From Muraenolepis orangiensis (lineage: Eukaryota > Chordata > Actinopteri > Gadiformes > Muraenolepididae): a DNA stretch of 64,000 nucleotides. The stretch lies in assembly GCA_027704905.1 (NCBI GenBank), contig CM051022.1, forward strand, positions 7,107,988 to 7,171,987. The letters are read 5' to 3'. Below the pieces are notes generated by a model. The model saw nothing but the letters and a program-made list of their open reading frames with translations, was not told the origin of the DNA and did no database searches. The position numbers and the translations under genes are program-made. Positions 30,534 to 52,257 of the stretch are shown here, one piece after another; positions within the stretch are counted from its first letter, which is position 1; each line of letters starts with the position of its first letter.

Positions 30534-32317
30534 CCGTAATTTCCGGACTACAAGCCGCTACTTTTTTCCCACGCTTTAAACCTCGCGGCTTAAACAATGA
30601 CGCAGCTAATTTATGGATTTTTCCCGCTTTCACAAACTTCATGCCGCCAAAAAACTGAGCAAAAAAACACATTCTGTGACGGGTTAAGGTGAAACAATGT
30701 AACTTTTTAGTTGACTGTTTAGATTAAATCGAGCGTGCTCAAACTTCCCATCATTCTGATTACGGTAGACTGTCACCCTCATCATGGCAAAGACACGGAG
30801 AAATGCATATGATGCAGCTTTCAAGTTGAAGGCGATCGATCTGGCTGTTGGAAAAGGAAATAGAGCTGCTGCACGGGAGCTGGGTCTTAATGAGTCGATG
30901 ATAAGACGTTGGAAACTGCAGCGTGAGGAATTGACTCAGTGCAAAAAGACAACTAAAGCTTTCAGAGGGAAGAAAAGCAGACGGCCCGAACTAGAAAATG
31001 AGCTGGAAGACCGGGTCAACACACAGAGAGCAGACGGCCGAGGTGTTTCAACTGTGCAGATCCGACTGAAAGCCAAAACAATCGCCACCACAATGAAGTT
31101 TGAGGATTTTAGAGGTGGACCATCATGGTGTCTCAGATTTATGAGACGTAAAGGCCTGTCCATCAGGGTACGGACGAGTCTGTGTCAGCAGCTCCCTCCC
31201 GACTACGAGGAAAATGTTTCAAACTTCCGCAAATTCACTGATGCAAAGATAGCGGAGCATTCCATTAGCCCGCACAACATCATAAATATGGATGAGGTTC
31301 CTCTGACGTTTGACCTGCCTCTCACTCGGACTGTCAACAGGAAAGGCCAATCATCCGTCACGCTGAAAACAACTGGGCATGAAAAAACGCACTTCACCTG
31401 TGTTCTGAGCTGCACGGCATCGGGAGAAAAGCTTCCACCGATGGTGATTTTTAAACGCACGCCGATGCCAAAAGAAAAATTCCCGAGAGTAATTGTTGAA
31501 AGTCAACAAGAAAGGATGGATGACGGAAAGCCTAATGCATGAATGGCATACGGAGTGTTACGGCAAGCGACCGGGAGGATTCTTTCACGGGAACAAGGCA
31601 TTGCTCGTTTTGGACAGCATGAGGGCCCACATAACAGATTCTGTGAAAGAAGCCATCAAGAGGACAAACTCAATTCCAGCTATGATTCTTGGGGGCACAA
31701 CAAAGTTTTTGCAGCCACACGACATCAGTGTAAATCGTGCATTTAAGGTGGCGCTCCGTGTTCAATGGGAGGCTTGGATGACAAGTGGGGAGAAATCCTT
31801 CACTAAAACGGGCCGCATGCGAAGAGCAACTTATGGTCAAGTCTGCCAGTGGGTCCTGACAGCGTGGAGCATTGTCAAAAAATCCACTATCATCAACAGG
31901 TTTAGAAAAGGCTGGACTGCTGCGTGTTGAAAAGGGCAGCATGAGCTCAGCGGGGAATTTGCCTCCGGATGAAAGTGACGAGAGCGACAATGAAAACGAT
32001 CCAACATCGGATTAAGCAATTCTGAGGCTATTCAACTCCGACACCGAAGGAGATGACTTCAGTGGTTTCAGTGCACAGGAGGAGGATGATAGTGACCAAT
32101 GACTTTCTTGGTAGGCTACTGTTTGCCGCTAATTCTTTCTTTTTGTTACAAGCCGTGTTTCGTTAAAGCCTGTGTAAAGTTCATTAGTTTCAATGTACCG
32201 GTAGGTACCTGCGGCTTATAGACATGTGCGGCTTATTTATGTTCAAAATATATATATTTTTTAAATTCAGTGGGTGCGGCTTATATTCAGGTGCGCTCAA
32301 TAGTCCGGAAATTACGG
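30534..32317 (+). mobile_element. pogo/Tigger-type Tc1-mariner transposon
   Basis: Inverted ends CCGTAATTTCCGGACTA are flanked by TA on both sides (30532-30533, 32318-32319), the Tc1/mariner TA duplication. The 1784-bp element carries one transposase gene on the plus strand (next entry). It lies 37 bp after plexin exon 5, in the intron that should lead to the missing exons. Confidence 0.92.
30784..31930 (+). pseudogene. pogo/Tigger transposase, frameshifted
   Basis: First frame from ATG 30784: a basic N-terminal helix-turn-helix (AFKLKAIDLAVGKGNRAAARELGLNE split over two helices), a second CENP-B-like DNA-binding region around WCLRFMRRKGLSIR, and then the first catalytic Asp in NMDEVPL. This frame stops at 31540. 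The protein resumes in another frame from about 31493 with LVLDSMRAH (second Asp) and KFLQPHDISVNRAFK (third Asp), ending near 31930. The DDD triad is all present; a frameshift near 31490-31500 is the visible defect. The two halves together fit the usual pogo/Tigger length. Confidence 0.9.
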
Positions 32318-32319
32318 TA

Positions 32320-32850
32320 GAGGCTTTTAATACCGTTGTACAATGCATTCTTAACAGGGAATTGAACCCCTAAACTTATTTACCTAGTGGCTATCTCTGT
32401 TCTACATGATTGCTGGGGGGGGGGGACTTTTTAAGTGACCCATTGGGGTCATTGGGGTCCCCATTCCCATTAAGTGGGAATGGGGACCCATTGGGACAGC
32501 TGTTGATGAGCTGACCAATCATAACCTTCAGACTTCGTAACCAATCACGTGTGTGACATGTGGCGGTACAGCTGTGTAATATGTGTACGTGACTGATGAC
32601 GTACTTCGAGGAATGGCAAAAACACCTCCACCTCCTGAATACACTGATGTATCCTTGGTCCCCAAGCCGATTTGGCGGCCGATTGGGCTTGTTGTCATGT
32701 AAAGGAAATCGAGGACAACATCTGGAGATTGACCAGGAGGTGCAAAGTGAATCGCCATAAAAGGAAACAATCGCAGCGCAGACCTTCTGGTTCGCTTGTG
32801 TCCTCGTTAGCCAAATGTGTGTCGTCAACCAAACAAATGCATTGTCGTCG
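32320..32850. other. No gene recognised
   Basis: A short self-complementary stretch 'cccattcccattaagtgggaatggg' lies near 32460. No plexin exon could be found. Confidence 0.45.
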
Positions 32851-33128
32851 GACAAATGCATTAGACTACTATTATTGTGAAATGTTATTTGTTGTCTGTA
32901 ACCTATCATCGCTATTGTACTGTGTAGCTTGAAGTCGCCCAGCCTTTATCCCTACAACTTTCTAGTCCTAGAAAGAAAACCCAAAACGAAAATCGACTGA
33001 CATGTGGTGTTCCTTTAGGTCATTGGGAGATGTGTTTCCCTGTGCAGAAGTGGGTAGAGTCTGCTGTGAGTGTGAGTCATGTAGTAACTTTATTATTTGA
33101 CATTCTGGCCAAATGAAGCCAGATTTAT

Positions 33129-33222
<94 letters not shown>

Positions 33223-33344
33223 TGTAACTGATGTTTAACATGTTAAACCTCATCCTTGTAAGGTTTCTGTTTTTCAAAACAGAGATCCTAATGGTTACAT
33301 TGTTGATATATGCAGATCAATACGGAGTAACAAACTAAATTTAA

Positions 33345-34075
33345 TTAAACAAATAGGCCTATATCACGGCACAGTTGAAAGCCGGAAGTACCCTTTAAAA
33401 ATTGCTGAAGCAGTGTGTCCCAAGTTCTGGTTAATGCATTCAGCTTGGCATTCACCATGGCGGACAGTTATCGCTGGACAACATCGCTGCATAACCTTCC
33501 AAAAGTCGGTCCAGACGATGCGGTTCAACTAGTGAATGAACACTCTACAGTGAAGAAGTCTAAATCCGAATCATACAATTCCCCGACATTGTGTCTTGTG
33601 GCTCTATCTGGATATATCGCCATATAACAAAGGCGATTTTGTGTAGGAGCAGAGGTATGCCTATGTATTTAATATAGGCAATTTATTTGATGGATTTGGA
33701 TTATTTCAATGTACCTTTTCATGTACGTGTTAATATGTAGTGTGCAGCTGTATACTTTCTAGAAGGGAATGCCTGTTATTCTTGTGAATATGAGTTGTCT
33801 TAAAATAAAAGAGCTTGTGACATCATACATGTGGCATTGAGTTAAAACTGAAAAATTTGCCGAATTCGTATATAAGATATATAAGATATACGATATATAT
33901 CGTATATCGCCTAAAAATACCGGGATATGATTTTTGGTCCATATCGCCCAGCCCAACTTGGGACCAGTGCTTTTAATCATACACCTACCAGACATTGTGT
34001 GGCTCTATTCGGATGAGAGATGGAGTGTGAGTGGGGGTCAGGACCAGTGACATAGGCCTATAAATACACTGTGTT
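33345..34075. mobile_element. Element X, short copy; insertion absent from segmental copy 1
   Basis: The two copies of the segmental duplication are colinear except for this block, which gives an empty-site comparison. The ends are near-inverted 'ataggcctatatcac' and 'gtgacataggcctat'. It holds the plus-strand frame MADSYRWTTSLHNLPKVGPD and on, from 33457, and one 80-bp unit near the right end. It is an internally deleted relative of the long copy at 27.8 kb. Confidence 0.7.
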
Positions 34076-34595
34076 TTTTTTTGCCGTTTTGTTTCAACAG
34101 CAGCTGCTTGTCAAGATATGTTGTTGCATTTGTGTGCCACACGAGGGAGACATACACCACATTTTTCAACTTTTTATGGACTTAAGTGATCGTGGTTTTC
34201 TTTCCCACTGTCACCTGCCTAATAATGACATTCAATTGTACTATTTCTTTCTTCATATATTGCCAGATGTAATATTCATAATACATATTTAATAAGCATG
34301 CACACACACATTACGTTAGGCCTAGAATCATGTTAAGTTGTGCAGCTCAATAAAACAGTTTCAACATTAATTTCGATTGGACATTATGAATGGACATGGA
34401 CGCTGTTTGAGAGATCACTTTAGAACTGAGCTTGAAACAATGTACTTCCTACATAAGGCCTACACCTACACAGGCCCCATCTCTCCCTACAACCTTCCAT
34501 TTATTTTCCGCAAAAATAAAGAATAAACAAGTCTTTAGAAAAAAAAAATATATACCGGTATGTTGCTTTCGGCCTACACAAACAACAAACAACAA

Positions 34596-34856
34596 CAACT
34601 CGTGAGGATTGAATCCTCTTTATTGGTCACATACATGAAGACATACAGTGAAACGTGTTCTCTGCATTTAACCCATCCTAGTATTAGGAGCAGTGGGCAG
34701 CTATTCATACAGCGCCCGGGGAGCAGTTAGGGTTAGGGTCTTCCTCAAGGACACCTCGACAGTTTTTGCTAGGAGGAGCCGGGGATCGAACCAGCAACCT
34801 TCCGGTTGTGAGGCGACCGCTCTACCTCCTGAGCTATACTGTCGCCAGACTGCCGC
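34596..34856 (-). mobile_element. tRNA-derived SINE, second copy
   Basis: Reverse complement of the element at 1758-1998, with box B near 34783-34795 and tRNA head ending near 34845. Tail at 34600 with 'aataaagaggattcaatcc'. Absent from segmental copy 1, so inserted after the duplication or lost from copy 1. Confidence 0.8.
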
Positions 34857-34899
34857 CCCCCACAATGTGCCTCTCATATCAATCCAGCATCTCATTTAG

Positions 34900-35070
34900 C
34901 AAATTTGCCATTTGCAACAAGTAAATGGAATGCTTACTCCCCATTCCCTCCCTCGTATGAAATTCTAGAACAGAATACTTTAAGAATACAATACAAAATC
35001 AAATAAAAATTAACATAAAAATAACAATAAAGTGATTGATGGATGATATGTACATGTGTTATATTGTGCA
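34900..35070 (-). mobile_element. Rex1/CR1-like LINE 3' tail
   Basis: Minus-strand '...ggaatggggagtaagcattcc' and 'gttgcaaatggc', as in the 22.7 kb element. Confidence 0.6.
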
Positions 35071-35175
35071 CAAAGCATTTTGCAGCATCATGAAAACAGT
35101 TCAGTACATCTGCATGTTCAACAACTACAATGCTGTCACCCTTGCCCTATTTGTGTCTGCCACCTGTAATCAGGG

Positions 35176-35600
35176 GATCAGTCTCTGCTGAAATATTCAA
35201 ATCTAAACTTAAAACCTACTTTGGTCCTCAGCCCTCATTACAGCTAAATCCACCAGTTAGCCAGCACCAGTCTGCCCTTGCTGCCGGTAGCTACTAGACT
35301 AGAGGTTCTCTACGTGTTCCTTGTCCACCCTATACCCAATCAAATCATCAGATTGCAGTCTGCTTCTGTTTTCTAGTGTACCGCTGTGATCGTGACTGGA
35401 AGCCCCACCTGAAGGATACCAGCCAGCACCATAGACAAACAATTATCTCCCATTTTATTATTGTACTTACTAGTAAGTTACTTTCTAATTAGCTATGTAT
35501 GTCACTTATGGCACCCATTGCACTCCTAATCATCCCTGGAAGAAGATTTTTCTTACCCTCGGGGGATCTAGGGCTGGGTAGTTTTTTTTTGGGGGGGGGG
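35176..35600 (+). mobile_element. L2-like LINE C-terminus and 3' UTR fragment
   Basis: Starts SVSAEIFKSKLKTYFG, like the last residues of an L2 ORF2, then has a UTR with 'gttccttgtccaccctat' and 'gtaccgctgtgatcgtgac'. A related piece is at 47440-47520. Confidence 0.45.
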
Positions 35601-36362
35601 GGGGTCGTACATATGTGGCATGTGAAGCCCTTTAAAAGTGTAACTGTGATTACACAAATATAACGACTAAACTTGACTTGACTTCCCATGAAAACCTCCC
35701 CCAAAAGATGTCTGCACCACAACACAAAGGAAACAATGCACAACACCAAATAACACTTCAAGGTCTGCTGGAATCGAACCCAGGTCTTTGTGCACCACGC
35801 GCTCCTTCTACTTAAGACACACCGGATGTAGCGGTCGGATTTCCCATCATGCCGTTGGGTTTTGTAGTCGCATTAGATTATCCCCGCGGACTACAACCCC
35901 AGACCAAGGAAGAGGCTGCACTCTGCAGTAGGGTGAGACATAATTAGTTACAAAAACCGTTTTGTTCGCAAATGCAATGTTTATATAGACTACTTATGTT
36001 TGGAAGTAGGGGGTTAAAGGCGAAAAAACTGTAAATGCGAGTTGTGTTAGCAATGTTAGCCGCGGTAGGAGGGTCGAAGAGCGCCACATTCAAAACAAGA
36101 CCCGGAGCATGTCGTTCCCGGATAGTTTGATACTTATGATCACAGTTGGTTAATTAATGCCTTCATACATTTAAAAGAACAACGATTTATCTCGGATTTA
36201 TTTACCGTGCTTACCGTATTTACCGTTCCCTTTTCGGAACTTAAGTAGGAAATACACTTCTGGCTAACGGCTGATTGTTGTTGTTATCCCGGGAAACCTA
36301 GTGGTCTGCTACTCTGGACTACTGCTCCGACTACTACTATTATTATTACTACTACCACCCAA

Positions 36363-36410
<48 letters not shown>

Positions 36411-36790
36411 GATAATATTAAGTCGTAGTAGTGGCAGTCACTATTAGCAACTACCAATACTGTGACAACTGCTACCACTATTACTACTGCTATTACTATA
36501 CTACTGCTGCTACTACTACTACTTTAATAACTATTCTGCTACTTCTATTACTATTGCAACTAATATACTGCTACTACTATAACTACTCTGCTACTTATAT
36601 TACTATTGCAACTACTATACTGCTTATATTGCTACTACTACTACTATACTGCTGCTGCTTCTGCTACTACTATACTGCTGCTACAATTACTACTACTTCT
36701 ACTATACTTCTGCTAATACTACTACTACTGCTACAATTACTATTACTACTGCTGCTGCTGCTATTACTTCTACTAATACTATTATTATTC

Positions 36791-37017
36791 ATCCCCTTTG
36801 ATTGGATGCACTTTATCTCCATGCTTGAGGTGAAGTGCTCTTCGCCCTTGTGGTTGCTATCATCATCCACGCTGTTATCTGTCCCCCCAGACCGCTCGTA
36901 TCCACAACAGAACCAGCTTGTGGGTGTAGCTTACTAATCACTTGAGCTTGATTTAATGTTAAGCGGTTGTAATTTTCGGTAGCAGCCTCGAGCTGTGGCT
37001 GGGGGGACTCGACCCGA
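36791..37017 (+). promoter_or_regulatory. Presumed cep83 upstream region
   Basis: Moderately GC-rich DNA between the (TAC)n array and the X-box-like motif. A first non-coding exon probably lies here, but its limits cannot be seen. Confidence 0.35.
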
Positions 37018-37031
37018 GCCGCCATGGTAAC
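37018..37031 (+). promoter_or_regulatory. RFX X-box-like motif upstream of cep83
   Basis: GCCGCCATGGTAAC fits the X-box consensus RYYNYYATRRNRAC at every position. RFX factors bind such sites in promoters of ciliary genes, and CEP83 is a ciliogenesis protein. It lies 247 bp before the first splice acceptor. Confidence 0.6.
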
Positions 37032-37284
37032 CGCCGCAAAACACAGGCGGAGATTGACTCATTGTCTGCTTAGTACCTGCCACAGTGCCGTCCTAGCTCT
37101 AAATATTGGTGGTTGGTCTCAACTCTACTACAATGTCAGTCAAGATTCGTTTTTTTATTCATGTTTGATATATTAATTTTAAAACGGGCTTTATCAACTG
37201 CATCATTTGGAGTTGCTGCTCATTCCGGATGCATATTGTCATTTTTTGTTTGTTTATTTTTTTCCTCCATTTCACAGGGATGAG

Positions 37285-46861
<9,577 letters not shown>

Positions 46862-46927
46862 ATAGTAAAATTGATTTGAGGTCTTTGTCATTCTTTCGTC
46901 AATCTAGGTGTACATTATAGTTGCTTT

Positions 46928-47037
46928 GTAATATAGACTGTTTTTGAAACATGACCGGTAAGTTTAGAATTTGTCCGGTAAAATAAAATCTGTCCGGACA
47001 CTTGACCGGCAAGAAAAAAATCCTAGCGGAAACCCTG
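46928..47037. mobile_element. hAT-like terminal fragment
   Basis: Minus strand begins CAGGGTTTCCGCTAGGAT and continues 'cttgccggtcaagtgtccgg'. A similar end lies at 51965-51997. These look like single ends of a fish hAT family; no partner end is seen. Confidence 0.45.
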
Positions 47038-47170
47038 ATAGATATATATATCTATATATCTATATCGATATAGATATATATCTAGATATATATAGATATA
47101 TAGATCTAGATATATCTATATCTAGATAGATATATCTAGATAGATATATATCTATAGATATATATATACA
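47036..47170. repeat. (TAGATA/TATC)n AT palindromic microsatellite
   Basis: ATATCTAGATATA-type units, self-complementary. Confidence 0.93.
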
Positions 47171-47811
47171 CACACACACACCTCCACAGCTGTTGAACAT
47201 GCATGGTGCTTCCTCCCTCCGACTCATCCTGTCCTTAAGAGAGGGATGAGTGTTCTGCTGTCTGAGTACCAGCCTCTTCTGTCGTCTGATTGGACGACAC
47301 CTGCCTTAATTTATATAAGGCGTTTTGGTTTGGTTGCCCCCGCGTGTGGGTGGGTGTGTGTGCAGTGTGTGTACGGCCACATGGCATACCTATGGGCTAC
47401 GTTGTTTAATGTGTGAACACACACGAGAGGTTTCCTACATATCCTTGTCCACCCTGCCCCATCTAATCGAACCTCAGTCTCTCTTTCTGGCGTGCCGCTG
47501 TGATCAGCAGCTCTCCTTAGAGTTGTGTCTAGTCAAAGTAACAATGTTGTGTGAATGAAATGTCAAATATAACCTCAGACCATGTGCTAACCAGCGTGAT
47601 CAACAATGGATACCTCCACACCCAACCTGAAGGCTACCGGACACAAACACATTTCAAGTTATTTTTATTTGCAACAATGTACAAGGGAACGCTTACTCCC
47701 ACAGTATGAATGTCCTACAACAATACTATACTATACTTAACAATACTATAAACAACACTTCATACTACCTATGATATTCTATAAACATTTCCCATCTTGC
47801 ATGTGTCAGCC

Positions 47812-48895
47812 AGTGTCTCTGTGGCCTAGTGGAGTGAGCTGGTGACATCAACTCTGGAGATGTGGGTTCAAGTCCCACTGATGTACATCTTCTAGGCAAT
47901 GTAATATTTTGGAAAAGTAAACATGTGTAAATTAATTGTCATATATAACTGCAGACCATGTGCTAAACAGTGTCTCTGTGGCCTAGTGGACTGAGCTGGT
48001 GACATCAACCCTGGAGATGTGGGTTCAAGTCCCACTGATGTACATCTTCTAGGCAATGTAATATTTTGGAAAAGTAAACATGTGCAAATTAATTGGACTA
48101 AAATGGACACATTAAGTGGACTGAGCTGTTGACCATCAACTCTGGAGTTATTGGTTCAAGTCCCACTGGGGTTCCACTCCTTAGAGTTGTGTCTAGTCAA
48201 AGTAACAATGTTGTGTGAATGAAATGTCAAATATAACCTCAGACCATGTGCTAACCAGCGTGATCAACACTGGATACCTCCACACCCAACCTGAAGGCTA
48301 CCAGACACATTTCAAGTCATGTTTTTATTTGCAACAATGGAACACTTACTCCCCATTCCCTCCCACAGTATGAATGTCCTACAACAATACTATACTATAC
48401 TTAACAATACTATACTATACTATACTATACTATACTATACTATACACAACACTTCATGTGTCTCTGTGGTCTAGTGGAGTGAGCTGGTGACCACCAACCC
48501 TGGAGATGTGGGTTCAAGTCCCACTGATGTACATCTTCTAAGCTATGTAACAATTTGGAAAAGTAAACCTGTGTAAATTAATTGTCATATATAACCGCAG
48601 CCCATGTGTTACTCAGTGTCTCTGTGGCCTAGTGGAGTGAGCTGGTGCCCATCAACCCTGGAGATGTGGGTTCAAGACCCACTGAGGCTGGTTTCCTTAG
48701 CAAAGTATTTATTTTGGAAAATGTTGTGAAAATGAAATGTCAAATCTACCCTCGGACCTGTTCATAACTTGGACCCGGTGGTGTGGTGGAGAGAGCTGTT
48801 GGTTATCAGCTCTGGAGACCCGGGTTCAAGTTCTGGTGAGTCCTTTCCAAGTCGCTTTGGATAAAAGCATCTGCCAAATGTAATGTAAATGTAAG
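47812..48895 (+). mobile_element. Reiterated tRNA-like SINE units, last one a V-SINE
   Basis: 'gtctctgtggcctagtgg' (box A-like) with 'gatgtgggttcaagtcccac' (box B) recurs at 47814, 47970, 48458 and 48616, in two dimers with about 157-bp spacing, plus a partial near 48120. The last unit (48770-48895) has box B 'gggttcaagttctgg' and the V-SINE hallmark 'gtcgctttggataaaagc' plus 'atctgccaaatg'. A LINE tail (48310-48450) lies between the dimers. These are SINE heads, not tRNA genes. Confidence 0.72.
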
Positions 48896-49035
48896 AAAGT
48901 CATGTGATTTGTGATGTTGAATGTAACCTGACATGTACTGAAGTCTAACCACCACCCTATGGTACTGGCGAAGAGCCCCCCTGCAGCCCCCCCTTCCAGG
49001 GGGCCGGGGAGATAGGAACAGGCATGTTGGGGTTT

Positions 49036-51260
49036 TTGCAGAGATTGTCTTTATTGGTGTACCAGATGGTGCCTCATCTCACACATCCGGTGGAGGCCCT
49101 GGACTGGAGCACCTCTCCTGCTCTGAAACACACAGGGAACAATAGTGTTTAATAAGTCTACACAGAATACTACTGGAACTACAATATGTACTACAGACAA
49201 CGCATAACTAGGCAGTACAGAGAATAGTGTAGAGTTGGAAGTATTCAGTTCTAGGTACTACAGAACTTTACCCTACAACACTGGGAACTACAGTAAACAC
49301 TAGGTTATACTGTAAACAGGTGGTACTACAACATTACTAGGCTCTATTGACTGATTAACACACGCTAAATCACTACGTTATTTTTTAAATAAGTCGACCT
49401 CTGCCCTTTAGGGGATTAATGAGGTGTCACCTTACCTTGAAATCCTTGTTGGGTTCAGGGGGCGTTGCCATGGCAGCACCGGTCATCTGGTCCAGCAGGA
49501 CCGTGATTGGTCAGCAGCTACAAACAGGAAGCTAATTGAAAGAATTACAAATATAGTAACAACTTAATGTCATACTGGTCAATACGTCCATACGCATTCA
49601 ATTTCTAATACAACTATGTATAAAAAATACCAACACTAGTATTCCACTGCATCATGCAATAGGTTACCTATAAGTAATGCAATATGAATAAATGATTAGA
49701 ATTACTTAAATACTAGTAAACCAACATTCATTAATAAAAAATTAACACATAAAAAATATGTAAAATATAAAGTAAAATATAATTCCAGTCAAAATTTCAA
49801 CATTTGTGGGTTCAAGGACCCCCTCAGAATCGGAACACCAATTAAACATACCATTTGTACTCTTAGATGCCATTGGAACTATTTGTATTATAAATCGTTT
49901 CAACCGAAATACTTCAGAGATGTTTCATAGTAATAAACAGAAACACAATTCAATTTGAATCATGTTAATACCACTTATAAACAGAGGGTCATTTTATTGC
50001 AATTGCATTTTGACTCAACTTGAAGGAATTGGTAGTAAGCATTACTACCAAGCAAGTACGCAGAAGTAAGCAGTACTTGTACTTCTATTGTACGTTGCAA
50101 ATGCCAAATAAAAAGATCTTGATCATCTTTATACATTTCAATGAATTGATCCTAAAAGCCTTCAGAACAGTTAACAGTAACAAGATTAACAGTGACAACA
50201 GCAAAAAGACAGTACTATGACTATGAACAGTAACAAGACATAGTCCTATGACTGAACAGTGACAACAGTAACAAGACAGTCCTACGACTATGAACAGTAA
50301 CAAGATGAACAGTAACAAGACACAGTCCTGTCTATGAACAGTAAGAAGACAGTCTTATGACTCTGACCAGTAGTAAAAAGACTGGCGTGGTCCTATTGAA
50401 CCCACCCAGACATTTAAAATGTCCAGTCTAAGGCTAACTTTCATTAAGTGCTTCCACTTTCAAATAATGAACGTATTGCTCCTCACTCAAATGATTGGCA
50501 GAAAGCTCTGAACAAACATAACAGAAGTAATCAAAGCAGCGTTACAGAACACATTGATATGTACGACAGGAGCCTAAGGGTTATATTCTAGGTGCTTTGT
50601 AATCAGATCTCGCTTTGGATTGGCTGGCTTCATGGCACCTGAAGACACATGACGCACTTCAGTCTCCGGTCGCTGTTCTCAATAAAAACCAAACTCAACA
50701 TAGTCGTCCTATTTTATCAATTGATAAAGTTTGGGCTTAGCGTGAGTTGACGATGTGGAGTGACCGGACTGACTTAAATATTGATCCGTATTTAGCTCGC
50801 AAGCTAGCGAGATGGCTAATAAGCAGAGCTACGCAGCAGCAGAAACGGTTAGTTGTGATTGAAGTGAATAAGTCTTGATTAACGTGATGTGTCACAATCA
50901 CATCAGTTTCTATTGGCCCAAAGCCAACATGGGTGGGAGTAATGAACACAATATGCTTGATTGATTGGCGCAAATGGAGGTTTTTTTTAAATTATTTTTT
51001 CCAAAATATTTCTCGGACCCCCTAGCTATGGGTCCATAGTTTAAGAACCAGTGCACTAGACTACACATTGATATGAACGTTGAGATGATAGAGTAACAGT
51101 CACCTGTCAGAGACCTGCTCCAGGTCCATCTCCTGGTCACTGTGGAGGAGCAGCTGGCCGACCGAGTCACGCAGCACACATGAAGGTGATGAAGGCGATG
51201 CTCCAGGCGCAGTCCAGCAGCAGCTTGGCAGCCGCCATGGTGCAGGTCACAGGTCAACCA
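49036..51260 (-). pseudogene. Small minus-strand gene or pseudogene of unknown identity, copy A
   Basis: Possible exons: 51260-51104 (acceptor TCTCTAG, donor CAG|GTGACT), 49517-49436 (donor AAG|GTAAGG) and 49122 to about 49036, with AATAAA at 49055-49050. In the first exon ATG (51238) gives MAAAKLLLDCAWSIAFITF, a signal-anchor-like start. It meets TGA a few codons on. One base over, the frame continues VLRDSVGQLLLHSDQEMDLE, so it looks like a one-base frameshift. I do not recognise the protein. Either the exon is a decayed coding exon or the frames are chance. Exon 2 has ATGs giving MATPPEPNKDFK. Confidence 0.4.
50160..50375. repeat. ~28-bp minisatellite 'gaacagtaacaagacagtcctatgact'
   Basis: Irregular tandem units of 'cagtaacaagacagtcctatgactatgaa'. 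The matching array in copy B is at 60345-60550 with a different unit arrangement. Confidence 0.85.
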
Positions 51261-51761
51261 CTAGAGACAGAACACACAAGGTCAGGCTCTGGGAGGAGCA
51301 GAGCAGCATGATGGGAGATGAGGTCTGTCTGTTTAAACTACAAAAAAAACTCTACAAGTTCACCTTGACTTATGAGCCAAGAAAATATGTACTTTATATT
51401 CCCAGACGGGAAATGTGCCACAACAGAAACTACAGGACAGTAATATAATTTTAAAAATAACACTACAATTAACAGAACGTAGACACATGATTCAATCTTA
51501 ATAGACAGTGACGTGTGCCATTAATATTCTTGTCAACGTTATCATCGACACAACAAACCCAACCACATATTCATCATCACACAGAGTTGACCTGTGACAG
51601 TTTAGGCTGATCATATCATAAACTTATTCAATATTAACTCTGACTATGAAAAGGGTTAATGGGCTTTGGTCGGTGAAGAAGAGGGACAACGTGCTTCATG
51701 TTTAATATAACATTAAATATGAATACAGACTCCACTAGAAAACCCCTTGGAACATGGAGAA

Positions 51762-51968
51762 CTCTAACACACCGGACTCTAACACACCCAACTCTAACAC
51801 ACCCGACTCTAACATACTGGACTCTAACACACCAGACTCTAACACACCGGACTCTAACACACCGGACTCTAACACACCGGACTCTAACACACCGGACTCT
51901 AACACACCGGACTCTAACACACCGGACTCTAACACACTGGACTCTAACACACCGGACTCTAACAAAAC
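51762..51968. repeat. 15-bp minisatellite, ~14 units
   Basis: GGACTCTAACACACC units; period 15 keeps several frames open, giving Thr-His-Arg-Thr-Leu or Asn-Thr-Pro-Asp-Ser repeats. Copy B of the duplication retains only one or two units near 61795-61820. Confidence 0.95.
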
Positions 51969-51997
51969 CGGTAAATACCGGCTAACGGAAACCCTGA

Positions 51998-52172
51998 TAT
52001 ATATAGATATCTAGATATAGATATCTATATATACCATTGAACCATGACCCCCCGACCCCCTTGTCCCCCCAAAAAAAATAAAACTAAAACTAGCTGCAGG
52101 ATTATACACACTGTGGCACTTCCGAATGCCATGAACATTTTCCTACCATACTAGGAAGCTCCGTTTTCAACA

Positions 52173-52212
<40 letters not shown>

Positions 52213-52215
52213 CAC

Positions 52216-52257
<42 letters not shown>

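Larger units (their letters stand above)
32851..36790. repeat. Segmental duplication, copy 2
   Basis: Direct copy of 19088-21625, enlarged by insertions: element X (33345-34075), a tRNA SINE with an adjoining LINE tail (34596-35060) and an L2-like fragment (35176-35660). Landmarks are in the same order, including the (CT)n tract (33130-33218) and the terminal (TAC)n array (36330-36790). Confidence 0.9.
47641..51595. repeat. Direct segmental duplication, copy A
   Basis: Matches 59042-61800 in the same orientation. The match starts 'acacaaacacatttcaagtt'. Copy B jumps from the equivalent of about 47836 to 49020, lacking the reiterated tRNA-like units. Contains the small minus-strand gene candidate. 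Confidence 0.92.

Noticed and set aside
32391..32909. 172-residue minus-strand frame near 32.5 kb as a missing plexin exon
   Set aside because: No plexin motif and no fitting splice sites or phase.
36431..36937. 168-residue frame just upstream of CEP83
   Set aside because: Mostly (TAC)n translation; not part of CEP83.
50910..51257. 115-residue minus-strand Cys/His/Arg-rich frame
   Set aside because: It overlaps the candidate exon in a different frame and runs on past its donor; its composition looks like a shadow of the MAAAKLLL/VLRDS frames.
51698..52014. Repeat proteins (Thr-Leu-Thr-His and Asn-Thr-Pro-Asp-Ser)
   Set aside because: A 15-bp minisatellite keeps several frames open; no start context, splice site or homology.
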